Shown: positions 1 through 10,636 of the stretch, in pieces | How the letters are laid out: every line of letters begins with the position of its first letter | Position numbering within the stretch: position 1 is the first letter of the stretch | Assembly: GCA_014377425.1 (NCBI GenBank) | Contig: JACMPQ010000082.1 | Span: forward strand, 1 to 52,034 | Direction: 5' to 3' | Length of the DNA stretch: 52,034 nt | Origin: Microbacteriaceae bacterium | Lineage (GTDB): Bacteria > Actinomycetota > Actinomycetes > Actinomycetales > Microbacteriaceae | Made by a program: the position numbers and the translations under genes | Notes under the pieces: model-generated | Told to the model about the DNA's origin: nothing | Database searches by the model: none | The model's input: only the letters and a program-made list of their open reading frames with translations

Positions 1-870
1 CGGATCGGTATCTTTACCCGAGACGATCTCCGCCAGGTTGGGGGCTGCCATTACGTAGCCGCCGAAGGCGAGAACACCGGAAACGCCACCGACGAGGATG
101 GTCATGATCATGGCGATCGGGATGCGACGTGCGGGATTTTCGACCTCTTCGGCGACGTCGCCACAGGCTTCGAAGCCATAGAAAAGGAACAGGCCGGCGA
201 GGGCCGCGCCAAGAAAAGCTGTGAGGTAGGAACCGTCACCCTCGACCCCCATAGAGTTGAAGAAGATGCCGAAGTCCTGTTTGCGGTCGAAGATCAGGAG
301 GTAGACGCCGACGGCGATGACGCCGATCAGTTCGGCAGCGAGCCCGATCTTCGCCACGCGGGCGAGGGTCTTGGTGCCGCTGAAGTTGAGGGCGAGGGCG
401 ACGACCAGGAACACCACCGAGAGACCGAGGGTGACGTTACGGTCGACAGCGATGTCAAACAGGCTGGCGAGGAAGCCGCTGCCGTATTCCGCAATGGCGG
501 TGATCGACACGATCATGGCCCAGATGTACACCCACGCGGCCATCCAGGCGTAGCGCTTGCCCCACAGGCGGCGCGTCCAGGGGTAGATGCCACCGTGGAT
601 CGGGTACTGCGACACAACTTCGCCGAAGACGAGGGCGACCAGCATTTGGCCACCACCCACAATCAGTAACCAGAAGATCGAGGGTGGGCCGCCGGTGGTG
701 AGGGCGATGGCGAAGAGCGAGTAGACACCGACCAGGGGAGACAGGTAGGTGAAGCCGAGGGCGAAGTTAGCCCAGAGCGACATCGAGCGGTTAAAGGAGT
801 CGGTGTACCCGAGAACAGCGAGGTGTTCGCCGTCACCCAAATTTTTGGTCGGTAATACGTCGGAGGACAT
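1..870 (-). CDS. APC-superfamily amino acid permease, 3' end beyond window
   Basis: The reverse strand is open for 290 codons from the ATG at 870 to the window edge with no stop, so the C-terminus is missing. The start MSSDVLPTKNLGDGEH is followed by LGYTDSFNRSMSLWANFALG and then closely spaced hydrophobic segments at roughly residues 30-60, 65-90, 105-140, 148-165, 175-195, 220-240 and 255-275. This is the amino acid/choline branch of the APC family: about 12 membrane spans, proton- or sodium-coupled uptake of amino acids or related amines. The FEACGDVAEEVENPARRIP stretch is the family's conserved loop after the sixth span. A GAAAGG Shine-Dalgarno lies upstream of the start. The substrate cannot be read from the sequence. 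The upstream 871-1130 contains no gene that I can support. Confidence 0.85.
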   Translation of the reverse strand, partial: MSSDVLPTKNLGDGEHLAVLGYTDSFNRSMSLWANFALGFTYLSPLVGVYSLFAIALTTGGPPSIFWLLIVGGGQMLVALVFGEVVSQYPIHGGIYPWTRRLWGKRYAWMAAWVYIWAMIVSITAIAEYGSGFLASLFDIAVDRNVTLGLSVVFLVVALALNFSGTKTLARVAKIGLAAELIGVIAVGVYLLIFDRKQDFGIFFNSMGVEGDGSYLTAFLGAALAGLFLFYGFEACGDVAEEVENPARRIPIAMIMTILVGGVSGVLAFGGYVMAAPNLAEIVSGKDTDP

Positions 871-1130
871 TGCAGCCTTTCGTGGCGCACGGGCAAAACT
901 GCGCCGCCGAATGCGACCGTCACACGACCCTGTGCGTGCACAATCTACTGCCGATCGGAGATGCCTGTGGAACATGAACCGCCGTGGTGACCTGGGGAAT
1001 TCTCGGGAAAGCGTTGATGACGGGCTAAATCGCCCTCGCATCCGGGGCCAACTGACCCGCCTGCCGGGCCTGAAGGCCAACGTTTCTTTTGGTTACGGTT
1101 GGCCGCGACACGGTGTGGCACGCGACATAG

Positions 1131-1760
1131 CGTGAAGGCCTCTCGATTTCAACACTGCTAGCTCCGGAGCGAAATCCGGAGCTTTCGATAACTCTCAACG
1201 ACATCGGGCGCGCATTTGCCGGTGTTGGAGCATCCGACCGACTAGCGCTGCGCGACATTGACCTGCAGATTGCTCCCGGCGAAATCGTGGCGCTGATCGG
1301 CCCCTCCGGCTGCGACAAGTCCACGCTGCTGCGCCTCAGTGGTCTGGACACTCCGGATGCCGGCACGGTGAGCATCGACAACATCTCGGTCACCGGCATC
1401 GAGCAGCGCTGTGCCGTGGCCTACCAAGAGCTGCGGTTGCTGCCCTGGCGCAGCCTGGAGAGGAACGTTCAACTGGGGGTGCCGCGGGACCTTCCCCGCT
1501 CCGTAGCCTCTGCGCGAGTGCGCGACCTGCTTCAACTCGTGGAACCGGCAACGATCGTGCTCGTCACCCACGATGTCGATGAGGCGCTGTTTCTCAGCGA
1601 CCGCGTGGTGTTGCTCGGGGATGTTAGGGGAGAGCGGGAAGGCTCCGGCATCAAACGGATAGTGACCGTGCCCGGTAATCGCCCTCGCAACCGCAGCTGT
1701 ACCGTTCCGGCGCAATTGCGCACGGAGCTTCTCGAGGGTCTCGGAGTGCAGACGCATCAT
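1131..1760 (+). pseudogene. Decayed ABC importer ATPase (SsuB/TauB/NrtD type)
   Basis: The frame opening after the stop at 1128-1130 reads as a nitrate/sulfonate/taurine-type ABC ATPase. It has a Walker A region GPSGCDKST near 1296, in which the usual glycine before KST is aspartate, and a Q-loop region AYQELRLLPWRSLERNV. After ARVRDLLQLVE it jumps straight to the H-loop region PATIVLVTHDVDEALFLSDR. The LSGG signature, Walker B and D-loop, some 60 residues, are missing, so there is an in-frame internal deletion near 1545. No ATG start is present, and the frame runs past the expected C-terminus near GLGVQTHH. The protein could not hydrolyse ATP. Binding-protein and permease remnants follow in the same direction. 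The family assignment is firm; the original substrate is not known. Confidence 0.85.
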
Positions 1761-1800
1761 CGCGAGCAGGCATCGGAAATTTCAATTGCTGGCGAGCTGA

Positions 1801-2638
1801 AACCCGTCGGTGGACCCCGCACCGACCAGAACGACCGCACTGACCGCACCGACCACACCGACCGCACCGGTGGCGAAAGCACCCGCCCCGGCCGGCTGGA
1901 GCGCCCCGGTGCTCAACATCGACTTCGCCACCTACAACCCGCTGAGCCTCATCGTGAAGGAGCAGGGCTGGTTGGAGAAGGTCGTCGGAGACACGGTGAA
2001 GGTGAATTGGGTGCAGTCCGCGGGTTCCAGCGTCGCAAACGAGGCGCTGAAGGCCGGCGCGATCGATGTGGGCTCGACCTCCGGATCGGCCGCGCTTTTA
2101 GCCCGCTCCAACGGATCGCCGATCAAGACCATTGACGTCTTCGCGCAGCCGAACTGGGCCGCGATCGTGGTGTCGGCAAAATCCACCATCACCTCGGTGA
2201 AAGATCTCGCCGGAGAATCGATCGCCGCGGCGAGAGGAACCGACCCTTACTTCTTCCTGTTGCAGTCCCTCGCCAAGGCGGGGGTGCCGCTGGTTAAGGT
2301 CTCGATGCAGAACCTCAAACACGCCGCCGGCAAAACGGCCTTCGAGAGTGGTGTGGTTGACGCCGGATCTCGCCCAGCTCGTGGTGAACGCCTATCAGAA
2401 GGCCCGGGCATACGCCCTCGCGAATCCGGTAAAAACCGCAGCAACGCTCGCCACGGTTGCCGGGATCGAGCCGGCAATCGCCACGGCCGTGATCACCGAC
2501 CGCACCAAATTCGACATCAGTCCGGTGCCGGGGGCGAAAGAGCTCGCCGTACTCAGGTTTATCGGCCCGATCTTTGTTTCCTCGGGGGATGTCGCGAGCC
2601 AAGGCCTGATCGACGCGGCGCTGATGAGCCTCTATTAA
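1801..2638 (+). pseudogene. Decayed ABC importer substrate-binding protein (SsuA/TauA/NMT1-like)
   Basis: Two frames together make one binding protein. From 1810 the first frame gives a Pro/Thr/Ala-rich linker and then LNIDFATYNPLSLIVKEQGW, with AGAIDVGSTSGSAALLARSNG, the fold of periplasmic sulfonate/taurine/nitrate-binding lipoproteins. After GKTAFESGVVD, near 2360, homology moves to the frame that opens at 2348 and continues VVNAYQKARAYALANP to FIGPIFVSSGDVASQGLIDA, stopping at 2636-2638. About 80 residues are missing at the junction, with a frameshift. The lipoprotein signal peptide is missing as well: the sequence before the linker follows directly from the ATPase remnant. Degenerate GACCGCACC repeats lie at about 1820-1870. 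It belongs with the ATPase and permease remnants on either side. Confidence 0.85.
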
Positions 2639-2639
2639 A

Positions 2640-2759
2640 CCCGGGGCTAGACAAATTGATCGGCTGTTCGTGGCCATCATCCTGTTGGCAATTCTCGGGA
2701 AGCTCACCGATTCGCTGATTGGTCTGGGCGAAAAGTACCTCCTCCGGCGCTGGTCCTAA
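2640..2759 (+). pseudogene. C-terminal remnant of the ABC importer permease
   Basis: Only the last 39 codons remain. They read ARQIDRLFVAIILLAILGKL followed by TDSLIGLGEKYLLRRWS and a TAA at 2757-2759. This is the typical last transmembrane helix and basic tail of SsuC/TauC-type permeases, where D-LFVAIILLAILGKL-D is a common ending. It begins just after the binding-protein stop, with no start codon, so a deletion removed almost the whole gene. Together with the two preceding remnants it shows that a complete three-component importer once stood here. It is too short for independent proof, but the context makes the call convincing. Confidence 0.75.
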
Positions 2760-2809
2760 CCGGCGCGACCCGATACCCGCTAGGGTTACAGCCACCAGAC
2801 ATCCTTTAA

Positions 2810-2842
2810 TTTTCGTCCAGAGAGACGGGGAAGGAGGTCAGA
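2810..2842 (+). promoter_or_regulatory. PyrR-type RNA-binding hairpin overlapping the pyrR Shine-Dalgarno
   Basis: The leader contains CGTC (2814-2817), a loop CAGAGA, and GACG (2824-2827). G-U pairs can extend the stem to about 2810/2831. The TCCAGAGAG core matches the loop that PyrR recognises in pyr leaders. The stem ends at the Shine-Dalgarno AAGGAGG (2831-2837), five bases before the pyrR ATG. In mycobacteria PyrR is known to act on translation initiation in this arrangement. The inferred effect is repression of pyrR translation, and through overlaps of downstream genes, when UMP is high. A weak -10 (TAGGGT, 2781-2786) could provide the promoter. Confidence 0.65.
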
Positions 2843-3379
2843 ATGCCGCCCCGCACCGTTTTGCAGCAGACTGACATCACCCGAGCGTTGACCCGGATCT
2901 CCCATGAGATTTTGGAGTCCAATCGTGGCCCCGAGAAGCTGGTGATTCTCGGCATCCCGACCCGCGGGGTAATTCTCGCCGACCGCATCGCGGGAATGAT
3001 CAGCGACTTCTCCGGCCAAAACGTGCCCGTGGGCTCGATTGACGTCACCCTTTTTCGCGATGACCTCGCGCAGAACCCGACGCGCTCGCCCGCACCCACG
3101 CGGATTCCCGCCGGCGGGATTGACGGCAAGACCGTGGTGCTCGTCGACGACGTGCTGTTTTCGGGGCGCACCATCCGAGCCGCCCTCGATGCCGTGGGAG
3201 CTATTGGTCGACCACATTCGGTACGACTGGCTGTGCTGATCGACCGCGGGCATCGCGAACTGCCGATCCGCCCCGATTTTGTTGGAAAAAATCTGCCCTC
3301 GGCGCTGGGGGAGCGCATCAACGTGCGACTCGTTGAGAGCGACGGCGACGAATTCGTGACGATAGAGGAGTCCGCATGA
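2843..3379 (+). CDS. pyrR: Bifunctional pyr operon regulator / uracil phosphoribosyltransferase PyrR
   Basis: This 178-residue protein has normal PyrR length. It carries the type I phosphoribosyltransferase fold with the PRPP-binding motif [13 protein letters not shown] (residues 98-110) and the N-terminal [21 protein letters not shown] typical of the family. PyrR binds pyr mRNA when UMP or UTP is high and also has minor UPRT activity. The ATG follows a strong AAGGAGG by five bases, which fixes the start. A candidate PyrR-binding hairpin lies immediately upstream. It is the first gene of the pyrimidine operon and its stop overlaps the pyrB start in an ATGA. Confidence 0.97.
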   Translation: MPPRTVLQQTDITRALTRISHEILESNRGPEKLVILGIPTRGVILADRIAGMISDFSGQNVPVGSIDVTLFRDDLAQNPTRSPAPTRIPAGGIDGKTVVLVDDVLFSGRTIRAALDAVGAIGRPHSVRLAVLIDRGHRELPIRPDFVGKNLPSALGERINVRLVESDGDEFVTIEESA

Positions 3380-4329
3380 GGCACCTGCTCACCACCAAAG
3401 GGCTGGATCGTGACACTGCGATCGGAATCCTGGATGTGGCCGAAGAAATGGCCGAGGCATCCGCGCGAACGGTAAAAAAACTCCCGACCCTTCGCGGCAA
3501 AACCGTAGTGAACCTGTTTTTCGAAGACTCCACCCGCACCCGCATCTCGTTCGAGGCGGCGGCGAAGCGGCTCAGCGCCGACGTGATCAACTTCGCGGCT
3601 AAAGGCTCCAGCGTCTCCAAGGGCGAAAGTCTAAAAGACACCGCGCAAACCCTCGCCGCGATCGGTGCGGATGCCGTGGTGATCCGGCATCCGGCATCCG
3701 GGGCGCCCACGGTGCTTGCCCGCAGCGGCTGGATCGACGCCGGCATCATCAACGCCGGTGACGGCACGCACGAGCATCCGACCCAGGCCCTTCTGGATGC
3801 CTTCACCATCCGGCGCAGGCTCCACGGCGACGCCTCGCGGGGCAAAGGCCTCGACGGGGTGACGGTGACGATCGTTGGAGACATCGTGCACTCCCGGGTG
3901 GCCCGCTCGAACGTGTGGCTACTCACCGCCCTGGGAGCCGTCATTACGCTGATCGCCCCGGCCACGCTGCTGCCGATTGGCGTCGGCCATTGGCCTGTAG
4001 CGGTGGGGCACAGCCTCGACCGGGCGCTGGAAACCAACCCCGACGTGGTGATGATGCTGCGTATTCAGTCGGAGCGGATGCAGGCCTCGTTCTTCCCGAA
4101 CGCCCGCGAATATTCGCGCCAGTGGGGGCTCGACGACGAACGGATGGCGCGGCTGTACCCCACTACCATTGTGATGCATCCCGGTCCGATCAACCGTGGC
4201 CTGGAGATCTCCTCCGCCGCCGCCGATTCGGCTCAGTCGACCGTGCTGGAACAGGTAACCAACGGGGTGTCAGTACGCATGGCCGTGCTGTACCTGTTGC
4301 TGTCCGGGGAACGAGAGGGGCTGGCATGA
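3376..4329 (+). CDS. pyrB: Aspartate carbamoyltransferase catalytic subunit
   Basis: This is a 317-residue ATCase, which condenses carbamoyl phosphate and aspartate to N-carbamoylaspartate, the committed step of pyrimidine synthesis. The carbamoyl-phosphate motif STRTR is at residues 52-56 and HPTQ at 134-137. The C-terminal domain has the aspartate-binding [10 protein letters not shown]. No pyrI regulatory subunit is present, as usual for actinobacteria, so control is probably through PyrR and complex formation with neighbours. The start overlaps the pyrR stop and its own stop overlaps pyrC, both as ATGA, indicating translational coupling. Confidence 0.98.
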   Translation: MRHLLTTKGLDRDTAIGILDVAEEMAEASARTVKKLPTLRGKTVVNLFFEDSTRTRISFEAAAKRLSADVINFAAKGSSVSKGESLKDTAQTLAAIGADAVVIRHPASGAPTVLARSGWIDAGIINAGDGTHEHPTQALLDAFTIRRRLHGDASRGKGLDGVTVTIVGDIVHSRVARSNVWLLTALGAVITLIAPATLLPIGVGHWPVAVGHSLDRALETNPDVVMMLRIQSERMQASFFPNAREYSRQWGLDDERMARLYPTTIVMHPGPINRGLEISSAAADSAQSTVLEQVTNGVSVRMAVLYLLLSGEREGLA

Positions 4330-5672
4330 GCGCGACTATTTTGGTGAAGGCCGCGATATTGGTGGACGGCACCCGCGCAGACATCCTTGTTTCAGAGGGC
4401 GTGATCGTGAAAATTGGTTCGGGACTGTCGATGCCGGCTGGCACCAGCGGCGCGGTGACCGTGATCGACGGTAACGGCCTCACGGCGCTTCCGGGACTGG
4501 TCGACCTGCACACCCATCTGCGGGAGCCCGGTTCGGAGCAGAGCGAAACGATCCTCAGCGGCTCCCGGGCTGCGGCCATCGGCGGATTCACCGCCGTACA
4601 CGCCATGGCCAACACCTCGCCCGTTGCCGACACCGCCGGCGTGGTGGAGCAGGTGATGAGCCTGGGGGATGCCGCCGGCTACACCACCGTGCGGCCCGTC
4701 GGCGCGGTCACCGCGGGGCTTGCGGGCCTGCGACTAGCTGAGATCGGGGCCATGGCCAACAGCCGTGCCCGAGTGCGTGTGTTCTCTGACGACGGCAAGT
4801 GCGTCTCCGATGCCCTGCTCATGCGGCGGGCGCTGGAATACGTCAAAACCTTCGACGGCGTGATTGCCCAACACGCGCAGGAGCCGCGGCTCACCGAAGG
4901 CGCCCAAATGAACGAGGGCACCCTGTCGGGGCAATTGGGGCTCGCCGGTTGGCCGGCCGTTGCCGAGGAATCCATCATCGCCCGCGACGTTTTGCTCGCC
5001 CAGCACGTCGGCGCACGCCTGCACGTGTGTCATGTCTCCACGGCCGGGTCGGTTGATGTGATTCGCTGGGCGAAGGCGCGCGGTATCCGGGTCACCGCCG
5101 AGGTCACCCCGCACCACCTGCTGCTGACCGAAGACCTAGCCCTCAACTATGACGCCCGTTTCAAGGTGAACCCACCGCTGCGGCGCTCGGAAGATGTGCG
5201 GGCACTGCGCAACGGCTTGGCCGATGGCACGATCGACATCATCGCCACCGACCACGCCCCGCATCCCAGTGAAGACAAAGACTGCGAGTGGGGCGCCGCG
5301 GCCTTCGGAATGGTGGGGCTGGAAACCGCCCTGTCTGTCGTGCATGCCGCGGTAGTCCACACCGGCCATCTCAGCTGGACGGATGTTGCGCGGGTGATGA
5401 GCCGAGTTCCGGCCGAAATTGGGCGCGTACCGGGCTACGAATTCGGCATCGAGATTGGAGCTCCGGCCAACTTCACCCTCTACGACAGCAGTGTGAGCCG
5501 CGTCTTTGACACGACGATGCTGCACGGCAAGGGCCAAAACTCGCCCTATCTCGCCTCGGCCCTCCCCGGCCAAATCATTGCCACGATTCATCGCGGCTAC
5601 CCGACCGTGCTCGACGGCAAACTGCTTTCGCCGGAAGAGCTCGCCCCCTATGCGGGAGTGAACCGTGGATAG
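4326..5672 (+). CDS. pyrC: Dihydroorotase (class I)
   Basis: The 448-residue amidohydrolase starts at ATG 4326 ([15 protein letters not shown]), overlapping the pyrB stop by four bases. An open frame extends further upstream inside pyrB but lacks homology. It cyclises carbamoylaspartate to dihydroorotate. Metal ligands are visible: [10 protein letters not shown] (His62, His64), His183 in AQHAQE, His236 in CHVSTA, and the catalytic Asp309 in IIATDHAPH. The length and the HTHLREPG motif place it in the class I type found in Gram-positives. The last eight bases overlap the next gene. Confidence 0.97.
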   Translation: MSATILVKAAILVDGTRADILVSEGVIVKIGSGLSMPAGTSGAVTVIDGNGLTALPGLVDLHTHLREPGSEQSETILSGSRAAAIGGFTAVHAMANTSPVADTAGVVEQVMSLGDAAGYTTVRPVGAVTAGLAGLRLAEIGAMANSRARVRVFSDDGKCVSDALLMRRALEYVKTFDGVIAQHAQEPRLTEGAQMNEGTLSGQLGLAGWPAVAEESIIARDVLLAQHVGARLHVCHVSTAGSVDVIRWAKARGIRVTAEVTPHHLLLTEDLALNYDARFKVNPPLRRSEDVRALRNGLADGTIDIIATDHAPHPSEDKDCEWGAAAFGMVGLETALSVVHAAVVHTGHLSWTDVARVMSRVPAEIGRVPGYEFGIEIGAPANFTLYDSSVSRVFDTTMLHGKGQNSPYLASALPGQIIATIHRGYPTVLDGKLLSPEELAPYAGVNRG

Positions 5673-6192
5673 AACAGCTTCGACCACCATCGTTATCTCC
5701 ATCATTGTGCTGAGCCTGCTTGGCATGGTTTTGGGCTGGCGGGCGCGAAAGAAGCGTCAGTCGCATTTACCGCGACTCGCGGCAGTGCCCGAAACGCTCG
5801 GCGCACCGTTGCACTCCGCACGCCTCTTCTACGTGGCGACCACGATTGCCGACGATCCGCTCAACCGGGTCGCGGTATCCGGGCTCGGTTTTCGTGCGCG
5901 CGCTGATGTGAGCGTGAGCTCGCTCGGAATCGTTCTCGACCTCGCCGGACAGGATGCCGGTTTCATCCCCGCAGCCGACCTTATTCGCGTCGCGCGCGCC
6001 ACCTGGACAATCGACCGCGTGGTGGAACGCGACGGCCTTATCGCCCTCACGTGGACCCTCGGCGACACGGCCGTTGACAGCTATCTGCGCGTGGTCGAGC
6101 CGGAATCCCCGGTCGCCCTGATCGCCGCAATCGAGAGCATTCTCGACGACTCCACACACTCTGAACTGCAATCTGAAAGTGAAACCGAGTGA
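5665..6192 (+). CDS. Membrane-anchored PH-like protein of the pyr operon
   Basis: The 175-residue protein has a GTG start inside the last codons of pyrC. Residues 8-25 ([18 protein letters not shown]) form one membrane anchor followed by the basic stretch RARKKRQ, which suggests the remainder is cytoplasmic. The rest is a beta-rich domain without catalytic motifs, ending in an acidic tail. Proteins of this kind occur between pyrC and carA across actinobacteria and are usually annotated as transporter or PH-like domain proteins; the function is unknown. The eight-base overlap with pyrC and GTGA overlap with carA show it is co-translated with the pathway. A role in anchoring or regulating the carbamoyl phosphate/dihydroorotase step is only a guess. 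Confidence 0.85.
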   Translation: MDRTASTTIVISIIVLSLLGMVLGWRARKKRQSHLPRLAAVPETLGAPLHSARLFYVATTIADDPLNRVAVSGLGFRARADVSVSSLGIVLDLAGQDAGFIPAADLIRVARATWTIDRVVERDGLIALTWTLGDTAVDSYLRVVEPESPVALIAAIESILDDSTHSELQSESETE

Positions 6193-7343
6193 CGATGACG
6201 GATGCCGCAGTGTTGGCCCCAGCAGTATTGGTTTTGGAGGACGGCACCCGCTATGCCGGTCGCGCGTACGGCGCCGAGGGTCGCGCCCTGGGCGAGGCGG
6301 TCTTTGCCACCGGCATGACCGGCTACCAAGAGACCCTCACCGATCCGTCCTATGCCGGACAAATCGTGTTGATGACCGCGCCGCACATCGGCAACACCGG
6401 GGTCAACGGCGAAGACAACGAGTCCCGCCAAATCTGGGTGGCCGGCTTCGTGGTGCGCGATCCCTCCCGCGTGGTCTCCAACTTCCGGGCCACCGGCTCG
6501 CTCGACGACCAGCTCGTGCGCGACGGCATCGTCGGCATCAGCGGCATCGACACCCGGGCCGTCACCCGGCGCCTTCGAGACGCAGGAGCCATGAAGTCCG
6601 GCATTTTTTCCGGACCGGATGCCACCCTCAGCGCCACCGAGCAACTGGCGATCGTGCGTGCCGGGCGCGAAATGACCGGTCTCAACCTCTCCGACCAGGT
6701 CTCCACCCTCAAGCCGTACTCGCTGCCGGCGGTGGGGGAGCGGATCGGCAGCGTTGCCGTGCTCGACCTTGGAGTGAAGGAATCTACCCTCCGCCATTTG
6801 GCCGCCCGCGGGCTCGAGGTGCACGTGCTGCCGCAGTCGGTCACGATCGCTGAACTGCTTGCCCTTGAGCCGACCGCCGTGTTCTACTCCAACGGCCCGG
6901 GAGACCCCGCGGCATCCGACGACCACGTTGAACTCCTGCAGGAGGTGCTACGCCGCGGGCTGCCGTTCTTCGGAATCTGCTTCGGCAACCAATTGCTCGG
7001 TCGTGCGCTCGGACTCAACACCTACAAGCTCCCCTTCGGCCACCGCGGTATTAACCAGCCGGTGGTCGATAAAGCCACCGGCCGGGTCGAGATCACCTCG
7101 CACAATCACGGTTTTGCGGTCGACGCGCCGCTCGACGGCCCCTTCGATTCCCCGGCCGGCTTCGGCCGAATCGAAGTCAGCCACGTCAACCTCAACGACA
7201 GCGTGGTAGAGGGGCTGAACGCCCTCGACATCCCGGCCTTCTCGGTGCAATACCACCCCGAGGCTGCGGCAGGCCCCAACGACGCGAACTACCTTTTTGA
7301 CCGATTCCGCGACCTCGTTGTGGCCACGAAAGCGAAGAACTGA
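6189..7343 (+). CDS. carA: Carbamoyl-phosphate synthase small chain (glutaminase)
   Basis: The small subunit hydrolyses glutamine and passes ammonia to CarB for carbamoyl phosphate used in pyrimidine and arginine synthesis. With the GTG at 6189 it has 384 residues; an ATG two codons later (6195) is equally possible. The N-terminal CPSase domain is followed by a class I glutamine amidotransferase domain with nucleophile Cys264 in FFGICFGNQ and His356/Glu358 in VQYHPEA. It overlaps the previous gene as GTGA and shares one base with carB (TGATG). Confidence 0.97.
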   Translation: MTMTDAAVLAPAVLVLEDGTRYAGRAYGAEGRALGEAVFATGMTGYQETLTDPSYAGQIVLMTAPHIGNTGVNGEDNESRQIWVAGFVVRDPSRVVSNFRATGSLDDQLVRDGIVGISGIDTRAVTRRLRDAGAMKSGIFSGPDATLSATEQLAIVRAGREMTGLNLSDQVSTLKPYSLPAVGERIGSVAVLDLGVKESTLRHLAARGLEVHVLPQSVTIAELLALEPTAVFYSNGPGDPAASDDHVELLQEVLRRGLPFFGICFGNQLLGRALGLNTYKLPFGHRGINQPVVDKATGRVEITSHNHGFAVDAPLDGPFDSPAGFGRIEVSHVNLNDSVVEGLNALDIPAFSVQYHPEAAAGPNDANYLFDRFRDLVVATKAKN

Positions 7344-10300
7344 TGCCCAAGCGCGACGATATTAAGTCGGTTCTCGTAATCGGCTCCGGCCCGATCGTTA
7401 TCGGCCAGGCCTGCGAGTTTGACTACTCCGGCACCCAGGCCTGCCGCGTGCTGCGCGAAGAGGGGGTGCGCGTTATTCTGATCAACTCCAACCCGGCCAC
7501 GATCATGACCGACCCGGACTTCGCCGACGCCACCTATGTGGAGCCGATCACCTGGGAGGTCATCGAAACGATTATCGCCAAGGAGCGCCCGGATGCCATC
7601 CTGCCGACCCTCGGCGGCCAGACCGCACTCAACGCGGCGATCGAGCTGCACGAGCACGGCATTTTGGAGACGTACAACGTCGAACTTATCGGCGCGAACT
7701 TTGAGGCGATCAATAAGGGCGAAGACCGCTCGATCTTCAAAGACCTCGTGATTGCCTGCGGCGCAGAGGTCGCCCGATCGTACATCGCACACACGGTCGA
7801 GGAAGCCATCCTTTTCGCGGAAGACCTCGGCTACCCGCTCGTCATCCGACCCTCATTCACCATGGGCGGGCTCGGCTCTGGTTTTGCCTACACGCAAGCA
7901 GAACTAGTGCGAATGGTCGGCGACGGCCTGCACCAGAGCCCCACCACCGAGGTGCTGTTGGAGGAGTCAATCCTCGGCTGGAAAGAGTACGAGCTCGAGC
8001 TCATGCGCGACACCGCCGACAACACCGTCGTGGTCTGCTCGATCGAAAACGTCGACCCGGTCGGTGTGCACACCGGAGACTCGATCACCGTCGCCCCGGC
8101 GCTCACCCTCACCGACCGCGAATACCAGAAGCTGCGCGATATCGGTATCGACATCATCCGCGCGGTCGGTGTCGACACCGGCGGGTGCAACATTCAGTTT
8201 GCCATCGACCCAGCGGATGGCCGCGTGATCGTGATCGAGATGAACCCGCGGGTCTCTCGTTCCAGTGCGTTGGCGTCCAAGGCCACCGGATTTCCAATCG
8301 CGAAGATCGCCGCGAAGCTCGCCATCGGCTACCGGCTGGACGAGATCGTGAACGACATCACCAAGGTGACCCCGGCAAGCTTCGAACCGACTCTCGACTA
8401 CGTCGTGGTGAAAGTGCCGCGTTTTGCCTTCGAAAAGTTCCCGGCCGCCGACCAGACCCTCACCACAACGATGAAGTCGGTGGGTGAGGCGATGGCCTTC
8501 GGCCGCAACTACTCCACCGCGCTGCAGAAGGCGCTCCGCTCGCTCGAGAAGCGCGGCTCCACCTTCCACTGGAATGGTGAGCCCGGCGACAAGACCGAGC
8601 TGCTCGCGATCAGTGAGATTCCGACCGACGGTCGCATCGTTACCGTGCAGCAGGCGCTCCGCGCGGGCGCAACTCTCGAGGAGGTCTTCGAGTCCACCAA
8701 GATCGACCCCTGGTTCATCGACCAGATTGTGCTCATCAATGAGGTGGCCGCGACCGTTGCCGCCGCCGAGTCGCTCGACGCCGCGCTGTTTCGCCACGCC
8801 AAGGACCATGGCTTCAGTGACGCGCAGATCGGCGAGCTGCGCGGCCTCGACGAGCAGACCGTGCGCGAGGCGCGGTGGGTGCTGAATGTGCGCCCGGTGT
8901 TCAAGACCGTCGACACCTGCGCCGGGGAGTTCCCGGCGTCTACTCCTTACCACTACTCCAGCTACGACCTGGAGACCGAGGTGGTGCCGAGCGACCGCCG
9001 CAAGGTGATCATTCTCGGCTCCGGTCCCAACCGCATCGGCCAGGGCATTGAGTTTGACTACTCCTGCGTACATGCCGCCTTCTCGCTCGCCGACGCCGGC
9101 TACGAGACCATCATGATCAACTGCAACCCGGAGACGGTCTCCACCGACTACGACACGAGCGACCGGCTCTACTTTGAGCCGCTTACCCTCGAAGACGTGC
9201 TGGAAATCATTCACGCCGAGAGCGGTAGCGGAGAGCTCGTCGGCGTAGTTGTGCAGCTCGGCGGCCAGACCGCCCTCGGGCTTGCCCGTGGATTGAAAGA
9301 TGCCGGCATCACCATCCTCGGCACCACCCCCGACGCCATCGACCTTGCCGAGGAACGGGGGTTGTTCTCCGGAATTCTCGATGCGGCCGGGCTCGTTGCC
9401 CCGCGCAACGGCACGGCCACGGATGTCGACGGCGCCGTGGTCATCGCCGAAGAAATTGGTTACCCCGTGCTGGTGCGCCCCTCCTACGTGCTCGGCGGGC
9501 GCGGTATGGAGATCGTCTACGACAGCGCAAGCCTGCGCGACTACTTCGTGCGCATGGATGGTCAGGGCATCATCGGGCTCACCCACCCGCTGCTGGTCGA
9601 CCGCTTCCTAGACGACGCCGTCGAAATCGACATTGACGCCCTCTTCGACGGCACCGAGCTCTACGTCGGTGGCGTGATGGAGCACATCGAGGAAGCCGGC
9701 ATCCACTCCGGTGACTCCAGCTGCACCCTGCCGCCGGTCACTTTGGGCCGCGGCCAAATCGACGCCGTGGTCAACGCGACGCGCGAAATTGCTCGTGGGA
9801 TTGGCGTGGTTGGCCTCTTGAACGTCCAATTCGCGATCGGCGCCGGCGTGCTCTACGTGCTCGAGGCCAACCCGCGTGCCTCCCGCACGGTGCCCTTTGT
9901 CTCTAAGGCCCTCGGCATTCCGCTGGCCAAGGCCGCCGCGCGCATCATGGTGGGGGAAAGCATCCGAGATCTCATTGCGAGCGGACTGCTGCCCGCCCAA
10001 GATGGTGCGATCGTGCCAATCGACTCTCCGGTCGCCGTGAAAGAGGCCGTGCTGCCGTTCAAGCGCTTCCGTACCAAGGAGGGCAACGTTGTGGACTCCG
10101 TGCTCGGGCCGGAGATGCGCTCCACCGGCGAGGTGATGGGCATCGACTCGAACTTTCCGAAGGCCTTCGCCAAGAGTCAGGAGGCGGCCTACGGAGGGCT
10201 CCCGTCGGGAGGCGCGGTCTTCGTCTCGGTTGCCGACCGCGACAAGCGCGCGATCATCCTTCCGGTGCTTCGTTTGCAGCAGCTCGGGTTCGAGATTCTC

Positions 10301-10636
10301 GCCACGATCGGCACGGCCGAAATTCTTAGCCGTAACGGCATCAAGACCACGGTGGTACGCAAGTACTCCGAGGGCGACACCGCCGGCATCGACTCCCCGT
10401 CGATCGTCGACCTGATCAACGCCGAGAAGGTGGATGTAGTGATCAACACCCCGAGCGGCCGAAGCGCGCGTGCCGACGGCTACGAGATCCGGGCGGCCGC
10501 GGTTGCCGCCGACAAGCCGCTGTTCACCACCATCGCCCAGCTCAGCGCCGCGGTGGCCTCCTTCGAAGCCATTCGTGAGGGCTTCGAGGTGCGCTCCCTG
10601 CAGGAGTACGCGCTCGACCGGGCGGCGCGGCGATGA
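7343..10636 (+). CDS. carB: Carbamoyl-phosphate synthase large chain
   Basis: The 1097-residue synthetase has the usual duplicated architecture: two ATP-grasp halves, starting near residue 1 ([20 protein letters not shown]) and near 555 ([20 protein letters not shown]), an oligomerisation segment between them, and a C-terminal MGS-like allosteric domain from about residue 940. It makes carbamoyl phosphate from bicarbonate, ammonia and two ATP. The start is fixed by the one-base overlap with carA, and the stop overlaps pyrF in an ATGA. A long open frame on the opposite strand is a codon-bias shadow. Confidence 0.98.
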   Translation: MPKRDDIKSVLVIGSGPIVIGQACEFDYSGTQACRVLREEGVRVILINSNPATIMTDPDFADATYVEPITWEVIETIIAKERPDAILPTLGGQTALNAAIELHEHGILETYNVELIGANFEAINKGEDRSIFKDLVIACGAEVARSYIAHTVEEAILFAEDLGYPLVIRPSFTMGGLGSGFAYTQAELVRMVGDGLHQSPTTEVLLEESILGWKEYELELMRDTADNTVVVCSIENVDPVGVHTGDSITVAPALTLTDREYQKLRDIGIDIIRAVGVDTGGCNIQFAIDPADGRVIVIEMNPRVSRSSALASKATGFPIAKIAAKLAIGYRLDEIVNDITKVTPASFEPTLDYVVVKVPRFAFEKFPAADQTLTTTMKSVGEAMAFGRNYSTALQKALRSLEKRGSTFHWNGEPGDKTELLAISEIPTDGRIVTVQQALRAGATLEEVFESTKIDPWFIDQIVLINEVAATVAAAESLDAALFRHAKDHGFSDAQIGELRGLDEQTVREARWVLNVRPVFKTVDTCAGEFPASTPYHYSSYDLETEVVPSDRRKVIILGSGPNRIGQGIEFDYSCVHAAFSLADAGYETIMINCNPETVSTDYDTSDRLYFEPLTLEDVLEIIHAESGSGELVGVVVQLGGQTALGLARGLKDAGITILGTTPDAIDLAEERGLFSGILDAAGLVAPRNGTATDVDGAVVIAEEIGYPVLVRPSYVLGGRGMEIVYDSASLRDYFVRMDGQGIIGLTHPLLVDRFLDDAVEIDIDALFDGTELYVGGVMEHIEEAGIHSGDSSCTLPPVTLGRGQIDAVVNATREIARGIGVVGLLNVQFAIGAGVLYVLEANPRASRTVPFVSKALGIPLAKAAARIMVGESIRDLIASGLLPAQDGAIVPIDSPVAVKEAVLPFKRFRTKEGNVVDSVLGPEMRSTGEVMGIDSNFPKAFAKSQEAAYGGLPSGGAVFVSVADRDKRAIILPVLRLQQLGFEILATIGTAEILSRNGIKTTVVRKYSEGDTAGIDSPSIVDLINAEKVDVVINTPSGRSARADGYEIRAAAVAADKPLFTTIAQLSAAVASFEAIREGFEVRSLQEYALDRAARR

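Noticed and set aside
871-1130. Riboswitch or small gene between the permease and the importer remnants
   Set aside because: A short GGGC/GCCC hairpin at about 1020-1035 and open frames without ribosome site or homology; probably just the permease promoter region.
7967-9586. 539-codon open frame opposite carB
   Set aside because: It mirrors carB codon phase (high GC at the third position opens the antisense frame), has no domain or ribosome site, and overlaps an essential gene.
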